64,000 bases of DNA, taken from contig NZ_CP092831.1 in the NCBI RefSeq assembly GCF_022531965.1, positions 15,001 to 79,000 on the forward strand, given 5' to 3'. Within the stretch, counting starts at the first letter, position 1. Each line of letters starts with the position of its first letter. Below, piece by piece: positions 10,243 to 19,692 of the stretch. The stretch is from Paenibacillus peoriae (GTDB lineage: Bacteria > Bacillota > Bacilli > Paenibacillales > Paenibacillaceae). The position numbers were made by a program, and so were the translations under genes. The notes under the pieces are model-generated. The model was not told the origin of the DNA and made no database searches. It saw only the letters and a list, made by a program, of their open reading frames with translations.

Positions 10243-10998
10243 ATGGAGGAAAAAGAAAAGAAGTCTGAACGAATTGATGATCTGCTTTCACATAATTTGC
10301 GCATTATCCAGAGTGATGAAGTATTCAGCTTCTCGATGGATGCGGTCTTGCTGGCACGTTTTGCTGGTATTCCGCAGCGTGGAAAGATTCTGGATCTGTG
10401 TACAGGCAATGGGGTTGTCCCCCTGCTGCTAACGACACGAACAAAAGCGTCTATTGAAGGAATTGAGATTCAACCACGCTTGGCAGATATGGCTAGACGC
10501 AGTGTCAGCTTGAATGGATTAGAAGCAGCAATTCAGATTCGGGAAGGGGACCTGCGTGAGCTGGTTCACATCACGGGACATGGTGTTTATGATGCGATTA
10601 CCGTGAATCCCCCCTATATGCCGCTAAATGGTAGCGATATCAAGCTGAATCCTCACCAGGCAATTGCCCGTCATGAAGTGAACTGCACACTGGAAGAAGT
10701 CATTCAGGCATCCACCCGGCTTGTCCGTAATGGGGGAAAAGTATCCATGGTTCATCGCCCGCAGCGGCTGGGCGAGATTATAACCTTGATGCGTAAACAT
10801 AGTTTGGAACCCAAAAGAATACGTTTTGTTCACCCACGAGTTCATATGGAAGCCAATATGGTACTGGTTGAAGCATTACGTGACGGTAAACCCGAGGTTC
10901 GTTTGTTGCCTCCGCTCATTGTATATCAGGAAAATGGGAATTATACTCAGGAGATAAGAGATATCTATGGAGAAGTAAGCAAGGGGGATTCTGTGTGA
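10243..10998 (+). CDS. tRNA1(Val) (adenine37-N6)-methyltransferase-like protein (YabB/TrmN6)
   Basis: The 251-residue SAM-dependent methyltransferase has the SAM motif LDLCTGNGVVPLL (about residues 48-60) and the amino-methylating catalytic motif NPPY (about 119-122). Members related to E. coli TrmN6 methylate A37 of tRNA1(Val); this exact target is inferred. ATG 10243, after GGGAGA, is preferred to GTG 10204. Its stop overlaps the start of rsmI by 4 bases. The small GIY-YIG gene (yazA) that sits between these two in B. subtilis is missing. Confidence 0.88.
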   Translation: MEEKEKKSERIDDLLSHNLRIIQSDEVFSFSMDAVLLARFAGIPQRGKILDLCTGNGVVPLLLTTRTKASIEGIEIQPRLADMARRSVSLNGLEAAIQIREGDLRELVHITGHGVYDAITVNPPYMPLNGSDIKLNPHQAIARHEVNCTLEEVIQASTRLVRNGGKVSMVHRPQRLGEIITLMRKHSLEPKRIRFVHPRVHMEANMVLVEALRDGKPEVRLLPPLIVYQENGNYTQEIRDIYGEVSKGDSV

Positions 10999-11876
10999 AA
11001 GCAGCTGTACAAAAAAGCTTTAGTAACAGCGAAGAAGAACGGGGAAAATTGTATCTTGTTGCAACACCTATTGGGAATCTGGAAGATATGACCTTTAGGG
11101 CAATTAACACCTTAAAGTCGTGTAGTATTATCGCTGCCGAAGATACGCGGCAGACACGTAAACTGCTCACTCATTTCGAAATCACACCGGATATGCTCTT
11201 TAGTTATCATGAACATAATAAGGTTGCCAGTGGGCCTGAACTGATACGTTACATAATAGAAGGGAAAAACTTGGCGCTGGTTAGCGATGCAGGTCTACCG
11301 GCCATTTCTGACCCTGGTTCGGATCTGGTCAAGCTGGCACTGGAAGCGGGAATTAGCGTCATCCCCATCCCAGGAGCGAATGCGGCACTATCTGCTTTAA
11401 TTGCCTCAGGACTGGATACAGAAAGGTTCACCTTCGCTGGTTTTCCACCACGGGAGAAAAAGGACCTGGAGAAGCTGTTGCTATCGTTTCAGGTATCTCA
11501 CGGCACAATTATTTTTTATGAATCGCCTCATCGTATTGTGAAGACATTGATGGTGTTGAAGGAAACATTAGGTTCACGCAAAGTGGTGCTTGCGCGTGAG
11601 CTGACCAAGCTGCATGAGGAATGGGTACGAGGAACCGTGGAGCAATGCCTTGCTAAACTAGAGGAAAATCCACCGATTGGTGAGTATTGTCTAGTGGTTG
11701 AAGGAAAAGACGAAGAGGAAGAAGAACAGGAACGTCAGGCATGGTGGCAGTCCTTATCTTTGGAGTCCCACGTCGCACATTACGAGCAAGAGGGACTTAC
11801 ACGCAAGGACGCAATGAAGCGTACAGCCACAGATCGTGCAATCTCCAAGAGAGATGTTTACAACGCACTCTTATGA
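10995..11876 (+). CDS. rsmI: 16S rRNA (cytidine1402-2'-O)-methyltransferase
   Basis: The 293-residue enzyme shows the tetrapyrrole-methylase fold with LYLVATPIGNLEDMTFRA (about residues 16-33), AEDTRQTRKLL, VSDAGLPAISDPG (about 94-106) and FAGFPPREKK. RsmI 2'-O-methylates C1402 in the decoding centre. It starts at GTG 10995 inside the stop of the preceding methyltransferase gene (GTGA overlap), so translational coupling is likely. The two genes form a short RNA-modification operon. Confidence 0.95.
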   Translation: MKAAVQKSFSNSEEERGKLYLVATPIGNLEDMTFRAINTLKSCSIIAAEDTRQTRKLLTHFEITPDMLFSYHEHNKVASGPELIRYIIEGKNLALVSDAGLPAISDPGSDLVKLALEAGISVIPIPGANAALSALIASGLDTERFTFAGFPPREKKDLEKLLLSFQVSHGTIIFYESPHRIVKTLMVLKETLGSRKVVLARELTKLHEEWVRGTVEQCLAKLEENPPIGEYCLVVEGKDEEEEEQERQAWWQSLSLESHVAHYEQEGLTRKDAMKRTATDRAISKRDVYNALL

Positions 11877-11890
11877 ATATCTGCCTAAAC

Positions 11891-11932
11891 AAAAAAGGGC
11901 CTTCCAACGGTTGGGTTCAAACCGTGGAAGGC
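11891..11932 (-). terminator. Terminator of abrB (minus strand)
   Basis: Read on the minus strand, GCCTTCCACGGTT pairs with AACCGTTGGAAGGC and is followed by CCTTTTTT. On the plus strand no T-run follows, so it mainly serves abrB, though the hairpin also lies 22 bases after rsmI. Confidence 0.8.
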
Positions 11933-12000
11933 AACAAGGAGTGTATATGAAAAAGGTTAGAATTAACAATATCTGATAAGTCTATTATATACTAAAATTC

Positions 12001-12255
12001 TCAGTTTGTCACAGGTGTTGGGATTTCAGAAATGCAATCTTGGCAAACAATTTTCCCTTTGAAGTAAATTACGTTCTCAGCATTACCGCAGAAGATACAA
12101 GCAGGCTCGTATTTTTTAAGCATGATGCGTTCGCCATCAACATAAATTTCCAACGCGTCTTTTTCCCCGATTCCCAGGGTACGGCGCAATTCGATTGGAA
12201 TAACAACACGTCCGAGCTCGTCGACTTTTCTTACAATACCAGTGGATTTCATCAT
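12001..12255 (-). CDS. abrB: Transition-state regulator AbrB
   Basis: The 84-residue protein has the N-terminal AbrB swapped-hairpin DNA-binding domain (STGIVRKVDELGRVVIPIEL, residues 4-23) and a C-terminal dimerisation part with two CxxC-like pairs (CIFC, about residues 53-56, and CQDC, about 71-74). AbrB represses many stationary-phase genes during growth and is itself repressed by Spo0A~P. GAGGAG precedes the ATG. It lies between rsmI and tatD as in B. subtilis. Another AbrB-type protein, SpoVT, is at 31449. Confidence 0.95.
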   Translation of the reverse strand: MMKSTGIVRKVDELGRVVIPIELRRTLGIGEKDALEIYVDGERIMLKKYEPACIFCGNAENVIYFKGKIVCQDCISEIPTPVTN

Positions 12256-12302
12256 AATAAATCAGGCTCCTCTCGCCGTTTAAAATAATATAAGTGTCAT
12301 GA

Positions 12303-12309
12303 TTCGACA
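12303..12309 (-). promoter_or_regulatory. Spo0A box in the abrB leader
   Basis: A perfect TGTCGAA heptamer on the minus strand, within TTTTGTCGAA, lies about 17-23 bases downstream of the predicted abrB start site. Spo0A~P represses B. subtilis abrB from boxes just downstream of its start site, so position and sequence both agree. Confidence 0.75.
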
Positions 12310-12332
12310 AAATTTTCTCTTTTCTGATATTT

Positions 12333-12361
12333 ACTATACCAACGATTCCCAAAACAGTCAA
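12333..12361 (-). promoter_or_regulatory. Sigma-A promoter of abrB
   Basis: On the minus strand TTGACT (12356-12361), 17 bases, then TATAGT (12333-12338). Predicted start near 12326, about 70 bases ahead of the abrB ATG. Confidence 0.8.
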
Positions 12362-12459
12362 CCTAAAAAATGTAGTAACAGTCTGATTATGCAAAAGTAT
12401 TTAGATTAAAGAGCTTTACTCATGTGCATTGCCTTATCTTATTGATGATTTATTCAATT

Positions 12460-12518
12460 TGTCGATTTGGAAATGTCGAAAAACTATAATTCGACATATT
12501 ACGACAAAGAATGTCGAA
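12460..12518. promoter_or_regulatory. Cluster of five Spo0A boxes
   Basis: Within 59 bases there are three perfect TGTCGAA heptamers (12474-12480 plus; 12490-12496 minus; 12512-12518 plus) and two with one mismatch (12460-12466 plus, TGTCGAT; 12500-12506 minus, TGTCGTA). The cluster lies in the divergent gap between abrB and the HD-domain gene, 69-127 bases before the latter's start. It could serve either gene. Confidence 0.7.
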
Positions 12519-12586
12519 TGAGGGAAATGCTTTAGGATTTTATTGTATTTTAATCCATTATTCCGAATATTAAAGGAGCTGATATC

Positions 12587-13870
12587 TTGCACCAGCCACT
12601 CAGTGAAGAAAAAGTATTTAAAGACCCGGTACATAATTACATTCATGTTCAGGATACTGTGATATGGCGGTTGATCAACACGCCGGAGTTCCAACGTTTA
12701 CGCCGCATACGGCAGTTAGGCACATCGTATCTTACGTTTCATGGAGCGGAGCATAGCCGTTTTTCACATTCATTGGGCGTATATGAGATTACGAGAAGTA
12801 TTATTTCTCAATTTGAACGTGGAGATTTCCCAGATTGGCCGAAAGAGGAAAGGTTGGTTGCTCTGTGTGCAGCTCTATTGCATGATGTGGGGCATGGCCC
12901 ATTTTCACATTCAATTGAGGAAGCCTTTCATATGAACCATGAGGATTGGACATGCCGCATTGTACTGGGAGACACGAAGATCAACGCCGTGCTACGGCAA
13001 GTCGACGAGAAGCTTCCACAAAAGGTGGCTGCAGTTATAGCCAAAACGTATGATAAGCCGATTGTTGTTAACTTGGTGACCAGTCCGCTAGATGCCGATC
13101 GTATGGATTATTTGTTGCGGGATGCTCATTCGACAGGTGTCAACTACGGCACGATTGATTTGGATCGTATTTTACGACTGTTGCGTCCTCATAATGGGAG
13201 AATTGTTGTGAAGGAATCAGGCATGCATGCAGTAGAGGATTATTTAATGTCACGCTATCAGATGTATTGGCAAATTTATTTTCATCCTGTAACACGCAGC
13301 TCGGAGATCCTTTTACGTAAAATTTTCAAGCGAGCAAAGGAATTGTTTAAAAACGGATATGAGTTTGGTTTTCTGCTGGACCCGCTGCCGGATCTGTTGA
13401 AAGGAGAGCTTACAGTAGAGCAATATCTAATGCTCGATGAGTCATTAATTCAGACCGTATTTAGCCAGTGGAAACGAGAAAAAGACGAAATTTTAAGTGA
13501 TTTGAGCAGCCGCTTTATGGACCGTAGATTGTATAAATATGTAGAGATTGAAAATATGGATACAGATACCATTGACAGTATTCGGAAAGCTTTGGAAGAG
13601 GCTGGTTTGCACCCTGAATATGATTTTGAAATTGATTTTCCGACGGATCTTCCTTATGATGTGTTTCGGCAGGGTGGCTCGACGGACAACCAGATTTTAC
13701 TGCTTGGACGTCAGGGCGAGGTGAGTGAAATATCCGAAGTTTCGGAAATTGTGCGCTCCATAAGTGGTATCCACCGAGGAAAATATCATATGTATTTTCC
13801 CCAGAATAAATTGAACGCGGTAAAAGACAGGCTTCCTGCCGAAATAAGGAATTATTTTGTCAAAGAATAG
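12587..13870 (+). CDS. HD-domain phosphohydrolase (YwfO/dGTPase-like)
   Basis: The 427-residue protein opens with EKVFKDPVHNYI and has the metal-binding HD-domain residues: His56 in GAEHSRFSHSLG, His99-Asp100 in HDVGHGPFSHS, and a later Asp in SPLDADRMDYLLRD (about 167-180). It resembles the YwfO group related to dNTP triphosphohydrolases; the true substrate is not evident. The start is TTG 12587 after AAAGGAG. It occupies the place of metS in B. subtilis, between abrB and tatD, and its upstream region carries the Spo0A-box cluster, suggesting control at the start of sporulation. Confidence 0.85.
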   Translation: MHQPLSEEKVFKDPVHNYIHVQDTVIWRLINTPEFQRLRRIRQLGTSYLTFHGAEHSRFSHSLGVYEITRSIISQFERGDFPDWPKEERLVALCAALLHDVGHGPFSHSIEEAFHMNHEDWTCRIVLGDTKINAVLRQVDEKLPQKVAAVIAKTYDKPIVVNLVTSPLDADRMDYLLRDAHSTGVNYGTIDLDRILRLLRPHNGRIVVKESGMHAVEDYLMSRYQMYWQIYFHPVTRSSEILLRKIFKRAKELFKNGYEFGFLLDPLPDLLKGELTVEQYLMLDESLIQTVFSQWKREKDEILSDLSSRFMDRRLYKYVEIENMDTDTIDSIRKALEEAGLHPEYDFEIDFPTDLPYDVFRQGGSTDNQILLLGRQGEVSEISEVSEIVRSISGIHRGKYHMYFPQNKLNAVKDRLPAEIRNYFVKE

Positions 13871-13912
13871 ACAACTATATAGAAATGTAAGTAAAAAAAG
13901 GAGATGTAAACC

Positions 13913-14683
13913 TTGGATTTATTCGACACTCATACTCACTTGGATGCGCCACAATTTGACGAAGATCGTGAAGAAGTTATAGCACGTGCTGTCGAATCAG
14001 GAGTAACGCGGATGATCAATATCGGATTTAATCGTGAGACCATTCCATCCACCATGAAATTGGCCGAGACGTATGATTTTATTTATGCGGCAGTTGGATG
14101 GCACCCACAGGATGCGATTACAATGCAAGAGGACGATTTAGAATGGATTGCATCGTTATGTAGTCATAAGAAGGTCGTAGCCATCGGAGAGATCGGTCTG
14201 GATTATTATTGGGATACATCACCGAAGGATATTCAGCATCGGGTGTTTCGAAATCAAATTGGTCTGGCTCGTGAGCTCAAAATGCCCATTGTTATTCATA
14301 ACCGGGATGCCCATGAAGATATTGTTAGGATTTTGCGTGAGGAAAAAGCGAGTGAGATTGGCGGAGTCATGCACTCCTTTTCTGGGAGCTGGGAGACAGC
14401 CAAAATGGTGCTGGATATGGGATTTCACCTTTCCTTCGGTGGTCCAATAACGTTTAAAAATGCCAAGCAGCCAAAAGAGGTGCTCGCACAGGTGCCACTG
14501 GACCGTCTGCTCATTGAAACGGACGCGCCCTACCTGACGCCGCATCCATTTCGCGGGAAGCGAAATGAGTCTGCGCATGTGAGACTGGTAGCAGAGGCTG
14601 CAGCCCAAATCAAGGGGATTACAGTGGAGGAATTAGTGTCAATAACGACCCAAAATGCCTTGGAACGATTTGACATTCAATAA
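13913..14683 (+). CDS. TatD family metal-dependent hydrolase (YabD)
   Basis: The 256-residue TIM-barrel protein shows DTHTHLD (residues 4-10), GEIGLDYYWD (about 87-96), VIHNRDAH (about 126-133), MHSFSG (about 153-158) and ETDAPYLTPHP (about 203-213), the standard TatD metal and catalytic residues. Family members are 3'-5' exonucleases or DNases. It starts at TTG 13913 after AAAAAAGGAG. It is followed by a long leader region for the next gene. Confidence 0.92.
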   Translation: MDLFDTHTHLDAPQFDEDREEVIARAVESGVTRMINIGFNRETIPSTMKLAETYDFIYAAVGWHPQDAITMQEDDLEWIASLCSHKKVVAIGEIGLDYYWDTSPKDIQHRVFRNQIGLARELKMPIVIHNRDAHEDIVRILREEKASEIGGVMHSFSGSWETAKMVLDMGFHLSFGGPITFKNAKQPKEVLAQVPLDRLLIETDAPYLTPHPFRGKRNESAHVRLVAEAAAQIKGITVEELVSITTQNALERFDIQ

Positions 14684-14806
14684 AAAAGCGAAGAAATCGA
14701 TCAAAATAAAGAGATAGACGAAGCTAATCATGAATTTGTTGCAGGAAACTCGAGAATATTACAATATTTTAACCGAATATTTTGAAAAATGTACTTGAAA
14801 CCTGCT

Positions 14807-14835
14807 TTACAACATGCATAGAAACAGGATATCAT
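14807..14835 (+). promoter_or_regulatory. Candidate promoter for the riboswitch transcript
   Basis: TTACAA (14807-14812), 17 bases, TATCAT (14830-14835). Transcription would start near 14842, about 50 bases ahead of the aptamer. Four and five of six bases match consensus. The rest of 14684-14887 holds no gene. Confidence 0.4.
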
Positions 14836-14887
14836 CTTTTCAGTGAATTGTTGTTTGAATGTAAACATCAACAAGTCATTTCATGAA

Positions 14888-15165
14888 CCAGTCTCGCTGA
14901 GTCCCTTTTACAGGGAACGGGGGAACCGATATGGCTTACAGTACGTCCGGCGTATGTGCAAGAAGGGAACGTCCCTTCCGCCAGCCGGCTCGACCTAATT
15001 TCTTTTCCCGGATGGGATTGAACAGGTGGAGGAGCCGTATTTCGATTTCTTTCTGGGTCTTCGGGGTGAATGTGAAGGCGACCGCCATGAGCGGTTGACC
15101 CAAGCTAGGGCGACTCTCTACGTCCGAACCCGACAGCTAACCCCGTAAGCGTAACAAGAGAGAAG
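14888..15165 (+). promoter_or_regulatory. Cyclic-di-AMP riboswitch (ydaO-yuaA class)
   Basis: The conserved blocks of the ydaO-yuaA aptamer appear in order: CGCTGAGTCC near 14895, GGGGGAACCGATATGGC near 14920, CGGGGTGAAT near 15062, AGGGCGACTCTCTACGTCCG near 15106, and AACCCGACAGCTAACCCCGTAAGCG near 15127 with the invariant CGACAGCTAACC. Large variable arms lie between. An intrinsic terminator follows, so it should act by transcription termination; known members switch genes off when cyclic-di-AMP is bound. Ends are approximate. It leads to the YabE-like cell-wall gene, a typical target along with K+ transport. Confidence 0.93.
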
Positions 15166-15207
15166 CCATCTCGTGCATGAGTTTTCCCGCATATTCACAC
15201 ATGCCGG

Positions 15208-15250
15208 AAGCCACGAAAGAGCTCTCTAGTCTCTTTCTTTGGCTTTTTTT
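15208..15250 (+). terminator. Riboswitch-controlled terminator
   Basis: AAGCCA and GAAAGAG (15208-15220) pair with CTCTTTC and TGGCTT, followed by TTTTTTT to 15250. The aptamer's 3' strand just upstream (GAGAGAAGCCA near 15158) also contains AAGCCA, so it can compete for the same TGGCTT partner. Confidence 0.85.
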
Positions 15251-15438
15251 GTTGTGAATAAAAGAAAATCTGTCATCATACTGTGGTTAAACAGGGGAGG
15301 ACAGCATGCCGCGAAGACGGGTACATGGTGCAGGACAGTCGCAGTTTGGGCTTGTCTTGTAGAAAATCTGTTATAGTCACGTCAAATCTCAACTATGTCT
15401 TACTCCAGACGGCGGGCTATGTAAGGAGGACGGAGGAA

Positions 15439-16587
15439 ATGGGCATTTTCCAAAAAGAGGAGACCCATGAGTCACGCTCATCCAGCATGTCTTACGTATT
15501 GCGTTGGAAGCAAGAGAATGTGCGCCAGGCTGCTTTGGTTGCTATTTTTCTAATCGCGCTAACGATTATGATTTCAATTCTGATGTACACGCAATCTAAA
15601 AAACAAGTCTTTTTTGTCATTGATGGCAAGGCATCTGCGGTAGAAACCCGGGAATCCAAGCTTCAAGATTTGCTGAGCGAGCATTCCATTTCACTTCAGC
15701 CGCATGATACAATTTCTATGCCGCTAAATGGAGCAGTACAGGATGGGGACCGCGTAGTCATTAAACGTGCCAATCAAGTTAAAGTATCTTCAGGCAATGA
15801 GACGAAAAAGCTGTACACAACAGAAAATACAGTAGAAGGTGCCATTCGTACCTCGGGCTATAAATTATCGTCAACGGATAAAGTTTATCCTGCGCTAGAT
15901 GCTTCTGTTTCGTCTAACATGGACATAAAAATCGTCCGTGTGAAGAAACAGCAGGTCGAACAGAAAAAACAGGTGCCTTATCAGGTCATCAAAACGGCTG
16001 ATCCAAGTCTTTATAAAGGCGATAATCGGGTCATTCAAAGCGGCAAATCGGGTGTGGTAGTCCAGCACGTTCAAAAGGTATATCATGATGGAAAGTTGGT
16101 ATCCAAACAGCTGGTTAACAAGGAAGTTGCACAGAACCGTGTGGATAAGGTTATTGCGGTAGGAACGAAGAAAAAGCCGGTCGTTCTTGCTGCTTCCGTC
16201 GGTCCCAATGATGCGGTTAAGACAACAACGGTTAGTTCGGGCAGTGCTGTCCGTAAAGCAGGCGTCAATTTTAAATATAGCAAAGTTTTACAAAATGTCT
16301 CCATGACGGCGTATTCCTCACAGGAGCCAGGTATCGGTACACGTACTGCATCCGGCACGCGCGTGACGGAAGGCCGTACCATCGCTGTCGATCCGAGTAT
16401 AATTCCAATCGGCTGGTGGGTGTATATCGAAGGAGTGGGCTTCCGCCGTGCGGAGGATACCGGTGGCGCGATTAAAGGCCACAAAATCGATGTGTATTAT
16501 GAGAGTTTGAGCCGAGCCAACCAATTTGGTCGTAAGCACGGTAAAACCGTATATGTTATCGGACCGGTAAAGCCTGAAATCAACTAA
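15439..16587 (+). CDS. yabE: YabE-like cell-wall protein with G5 and 3D domains
   Basis: The 382-residue protein has an N-terminal membrane anchor (about residues 31-50), repeats of the DUF348/ubiquitin-like type (about 55-190), a G5 domain (about 175-255) and a C-terminal 3D domain with MTAYSSQE, the Asp-containing segments AVDPSIIPIG and AEDTGGAIKGHKIDVYY. The 3D domain is found in lytic, Rpf/Sps-type cell-wall proteins. ATG 15439 is chosen because GGAGGACGGAGGA lies just before it; the frame open from 15283 lacks such a site. A TGTTATAGT extended -10 near 15370 may give a second promoter beyond the riboswitch. Confidence 0.9.
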   Translation: MGIFQKEETHESRSSSMSYVLRWKQENVRQAALVAIFLIALTIMISILMYTQSKKQVFFVIDGKASAVETRESKLQDLLSEHSISLQPHDTISMPLNGAVQDGDRVVIKRANQVKVSSGNETKKLYTTENTVEGAIRTSGYKLSSTDKVYPALDASVSSNMDIKIVRVKKQQVEQKKQVPYQVIKTADPSLYKGDNRVIQSGKSGVVVQHVQKVYHDGKLVSKQLVNKEVAQNRVDKVIAVGTKKKPVVLAASVGPNDAVKTTTVSSGSAVRKAGVNFKYSKVLQNVSMTAYSSQEPGIGTRTASGTRVTEGRTIAVDPSIIPIGWWVYIEGVGFRRAEDTGGAIKGHKIDVYYESLSRANQFGRKHGKTVYVIGPVKPEIN

Positions 16588-16645
16588 AACAGGTTGTGTA
16601 TGTTGAGGGCAATGCGATAGTATTAACAACATAGTTATGCCATGC

Positions 16646-16678
16646 TAAGAAGAGGATATCCTCTTCTTATTTTGTTTT
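16646..16678 (+). terminator. Terminator after yabE
   Basis: TAAGAAGAGGA and TCCTCTTCTTA form an 11-bp palindromic hairpin followed by TTTTGTTTT. Confidence 0.85.
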
Positions 16679-16733
16679 CAAAAGCAGGGAAAGATAAATA
16701 TAGCTTGCTGTGTAGCAGTGGAGGGAAATGCAA

Positions 16734-18171
<1,438 letters not shown>

Positions 18172-18176
18172 GCTGG

Positions 18177-18205
18177 AACCAAACTGTGCATTCACCCATA
18201 CGATA
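18177..18205 (+). promoter_or_regulatory. Sigma-K type promoter of yabG
   Basis: AACC at 18177-18180, 16 bases, CATACGATA at 18197-18205, which fits the sigma-K pattern mACm-N16-CATAnnnTA. Transcription would start near 18211, right at the ribosome site, leaving an unusually short leader of about 13 bases. yabG is sigma-K dependent in B. subtilis. Confidence 0.55.
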
Positions 18206-18223
18206 TACGAGGGGTGATACAGT

Positions 18224-19123
18224 GTGATGAGTTTAGGAGACTTGGTCGTTCGGAAATCGTACGGCGGAGATGTCACGTTTCGCGTTGAGGACATCCAGCG
18301 GGATAAAGCGATCATTAAGGGAATAGAATTTCGGTTGCTGGCCGATTCCCCGGTGAACGATCTGGTCAGAGTGCCTGCAGACCAGATTAGCGGTAAGACT
18401 CAGCAGGCTCACATTAAGGCTGGTGAGTCTCTTAATCTGTTGCAACGGGCACGCCAGCAGCAAGCTGCTCGTAGTCAGGCAGCTCTGGTTGGGGACTGGA
18501 GTGATCCAGTCGAGTCAACGTATTTTGAAATGCCGGGAAAGGTTCTTCATCTGGATGGAGATCCCGGCTATTTGAAAAAATGTCTCAGTTTATATGAACA
18601 GCTCCGTGTTCCTGCAGAGGGACATCACGTTCATGAATCGGCAATGGCGGATACGTTGTACCGGCTGCTTCCCCGTATCCGTCCGGATATTGTAGTGATT
18701 ACCGGACATGATGGCGTGCTAAAGCAGCCACAGCCTTACGATTTGTACAGCTTGAAAAGTTATAAAAATTCGCAAAATTTTGTGGCGGCAATTCAGGTAG
18801 CAAGACAATATGAACGTCATCTGGATTCGCTGACCATTGTAGCGGGGGCGTGCCAGTCCCATTTTGAGGCGCTGCTGCGTGCGGGAGCGAACTTCGCCAG
18901 CTCACCAGGGCGTATCCTGATTCACGCGCTGGACCCCGTTTACGTGGCTGCCAAGGCGGCCTTTACTTCGATCCGTGATACGGTGAATATGGGGGACCTG
19001 TTTCACCAGACAATCAGCGGCAGTCGCGGAGTGGGTGGAATTGAAACCAGAGGAAGCTATCGCATCGGCCTGCCGAAGCTTGAAAATTTGTCAACGCTTA
19101 AAGTAACGCCTTCTGCAATCTAG
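18224..19123 (+). CDS. yabG: Sporulation-specific protease YabG
   Basis: The 299-residue protein matches YabG in its start (SLGDLVVRKSYGGDVTF), length and place after ksgA. YabG is a cysteine protease acting in the mother cell on spore-coat proteins such as SafA and SpoIVA. Segments PDIVVITGHDG (about residues 151-161) and GACQSHFEALL (about 208-218) contain the conserved His and Cys candidates for catalysis. Start is GTG 18224 or ATG 18227; GAGGGGTG suits both. Confidence 0.93.
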   Translation: MMSLGDLVVRKSYGGDVTFRVEDIQRDKAIIKGIEFRLLADSPVNDLVRVPADQISGKTQQAHIKAGESLNLLQRARQQQAARSQAALVGDWSDPVESTYFEMPGKVLHLDGDPGYLKKCLSLYEQLRVPAEGHHVHESAMADTLYRLLPRIRPDIVVITGHDGVLKQPQPYDLYSLKSYKNSQNFVAAIQVARQYERHLDSLTIVAGACQSHFEALLRAGANFASSPGRILIHALDPVYVAAKAAFTSIRDTVNMGDLFHQTISGSRGVGGIETRGSYRIGLPKLENLSTLKVTPSAI

Positions 19124-19155
19124 GATTCAAATGTGCCAATAGGATTGACTTGAAC

Positions 19156-19184
19156 AAAAAGCCTCTGCTTTCAGAGGCTTTTTG
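19156..19184 (+). terminator. Terminator after yabG
   Basis: AAAAAGCCTCTG pairs perfectly with CAGAGGCTTTTT around a 4-base loop. Confidence 0.93.
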
Positions 19185-19225
19185 TCATTTTTTATATAAA
19201 TTATTCCTGTTCGCAAAAAATTAAA

Positions 19226-19255
19226 TTGACAACTTATTTTTCGTGTTGTTATAAT
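19226..19255 (+). promoter_or_regulatory. veg promoter P1 (sigma-A)
   Basis: TTGACA (19226-19231), 18 bases, TATAAT (19250-19255), both perfect consensus, with an extended -10 TG at 19247-19248. Confidence 0.85.
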
Positions 19256-19267
19256 ATTTAGCTCGAT

Positions 19268-19296
19268 TTGACAATCCCTCTAAAATTCGTTATAAT
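19268..19296 (+). promoter_or_regulatory. veg promoter P2 (sigma-A)
   Basis: TTGACA (19268-19273), 17 bases, TATAAT (19291-19296): a complete consensus promoter with ideal spacing, starting near 19303 and leaving about 22 bases of leader that include the AAAGAGGTGG ribosome site. B. subtilis Pveg is among its strongest promoters. Confidence 0.9.
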
Positions 19297-19324
19297 GGAC
19301 AAGGAAAGAGGTGGTCGTTAGGCA

Positions 19325-19606
19325 ATGGCTAAAAATACGCTGTTGGAAATCAAACGCAGTCTCGACGCACATGTAGGGCAAAAAATTTTGCTGCGGGCTA
19401 ACGGCGGACGCCGTAAGACCGTCGAACGAACTGGTGTCTTGGAAGAAACGTACCCTTCTGTTTTTATCGTCAAGCTGGATCAGGAGCAACAGACGTTTAA
19501 ACGTGTCTCCTACAGCTATGCTGACATCCTTACCGAGTCGGTGGAAGTCAGCGTATATGATCCCGACTCCCATACAAGTGTAGTCGAATATTTTGAAACA
19601 CCTTAA
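19325..19606 (+). CDS. veg: Veg protein
   Basis: The 93-residue protein is the small, very highly expressed Veg, recognised by [16 protein letters not shown] (residues 3-18), ANGGRRKT (about 25-32) and [15 protein letters not shown] (about 35-49). It is predicted to form a small beta-barrel (SH3-like). In B. subtilis Veg influences biofilm matrix gene expression and spore outgrowth. Two consensus promoters and a near-ideal ribosome site precede it. It sits between yabG and sspF as in B. subtilis. Confidence 0.96.
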   Translation: MAKNTLLEIKRSLDAHVGQKILLRANGGRRKTVERTGVLEETYPSVFIVKLDQEQQTFKRVSYSYADILTESVEVSVYDPDSHTSVVEYFETP

Positions 19607-19644
19607 TTCATTTCGTGATTTATACCAGCTTTGCAGGTTTAACG

Positions 19645-19680
19645 ACGGCTTCGTCATTTCAAATGACGGGGCCGTTTTGT
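19645..19680 (+). terminator. Terminator after veg
   Basis: ACGGC and CGTCATT pair with AATGACG and GCCGT, with a 2+2 internal mismatch, then TTTTGT. Confidence 0.8.
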
Positions 19681-19692
19681 ATATACAGAGCA

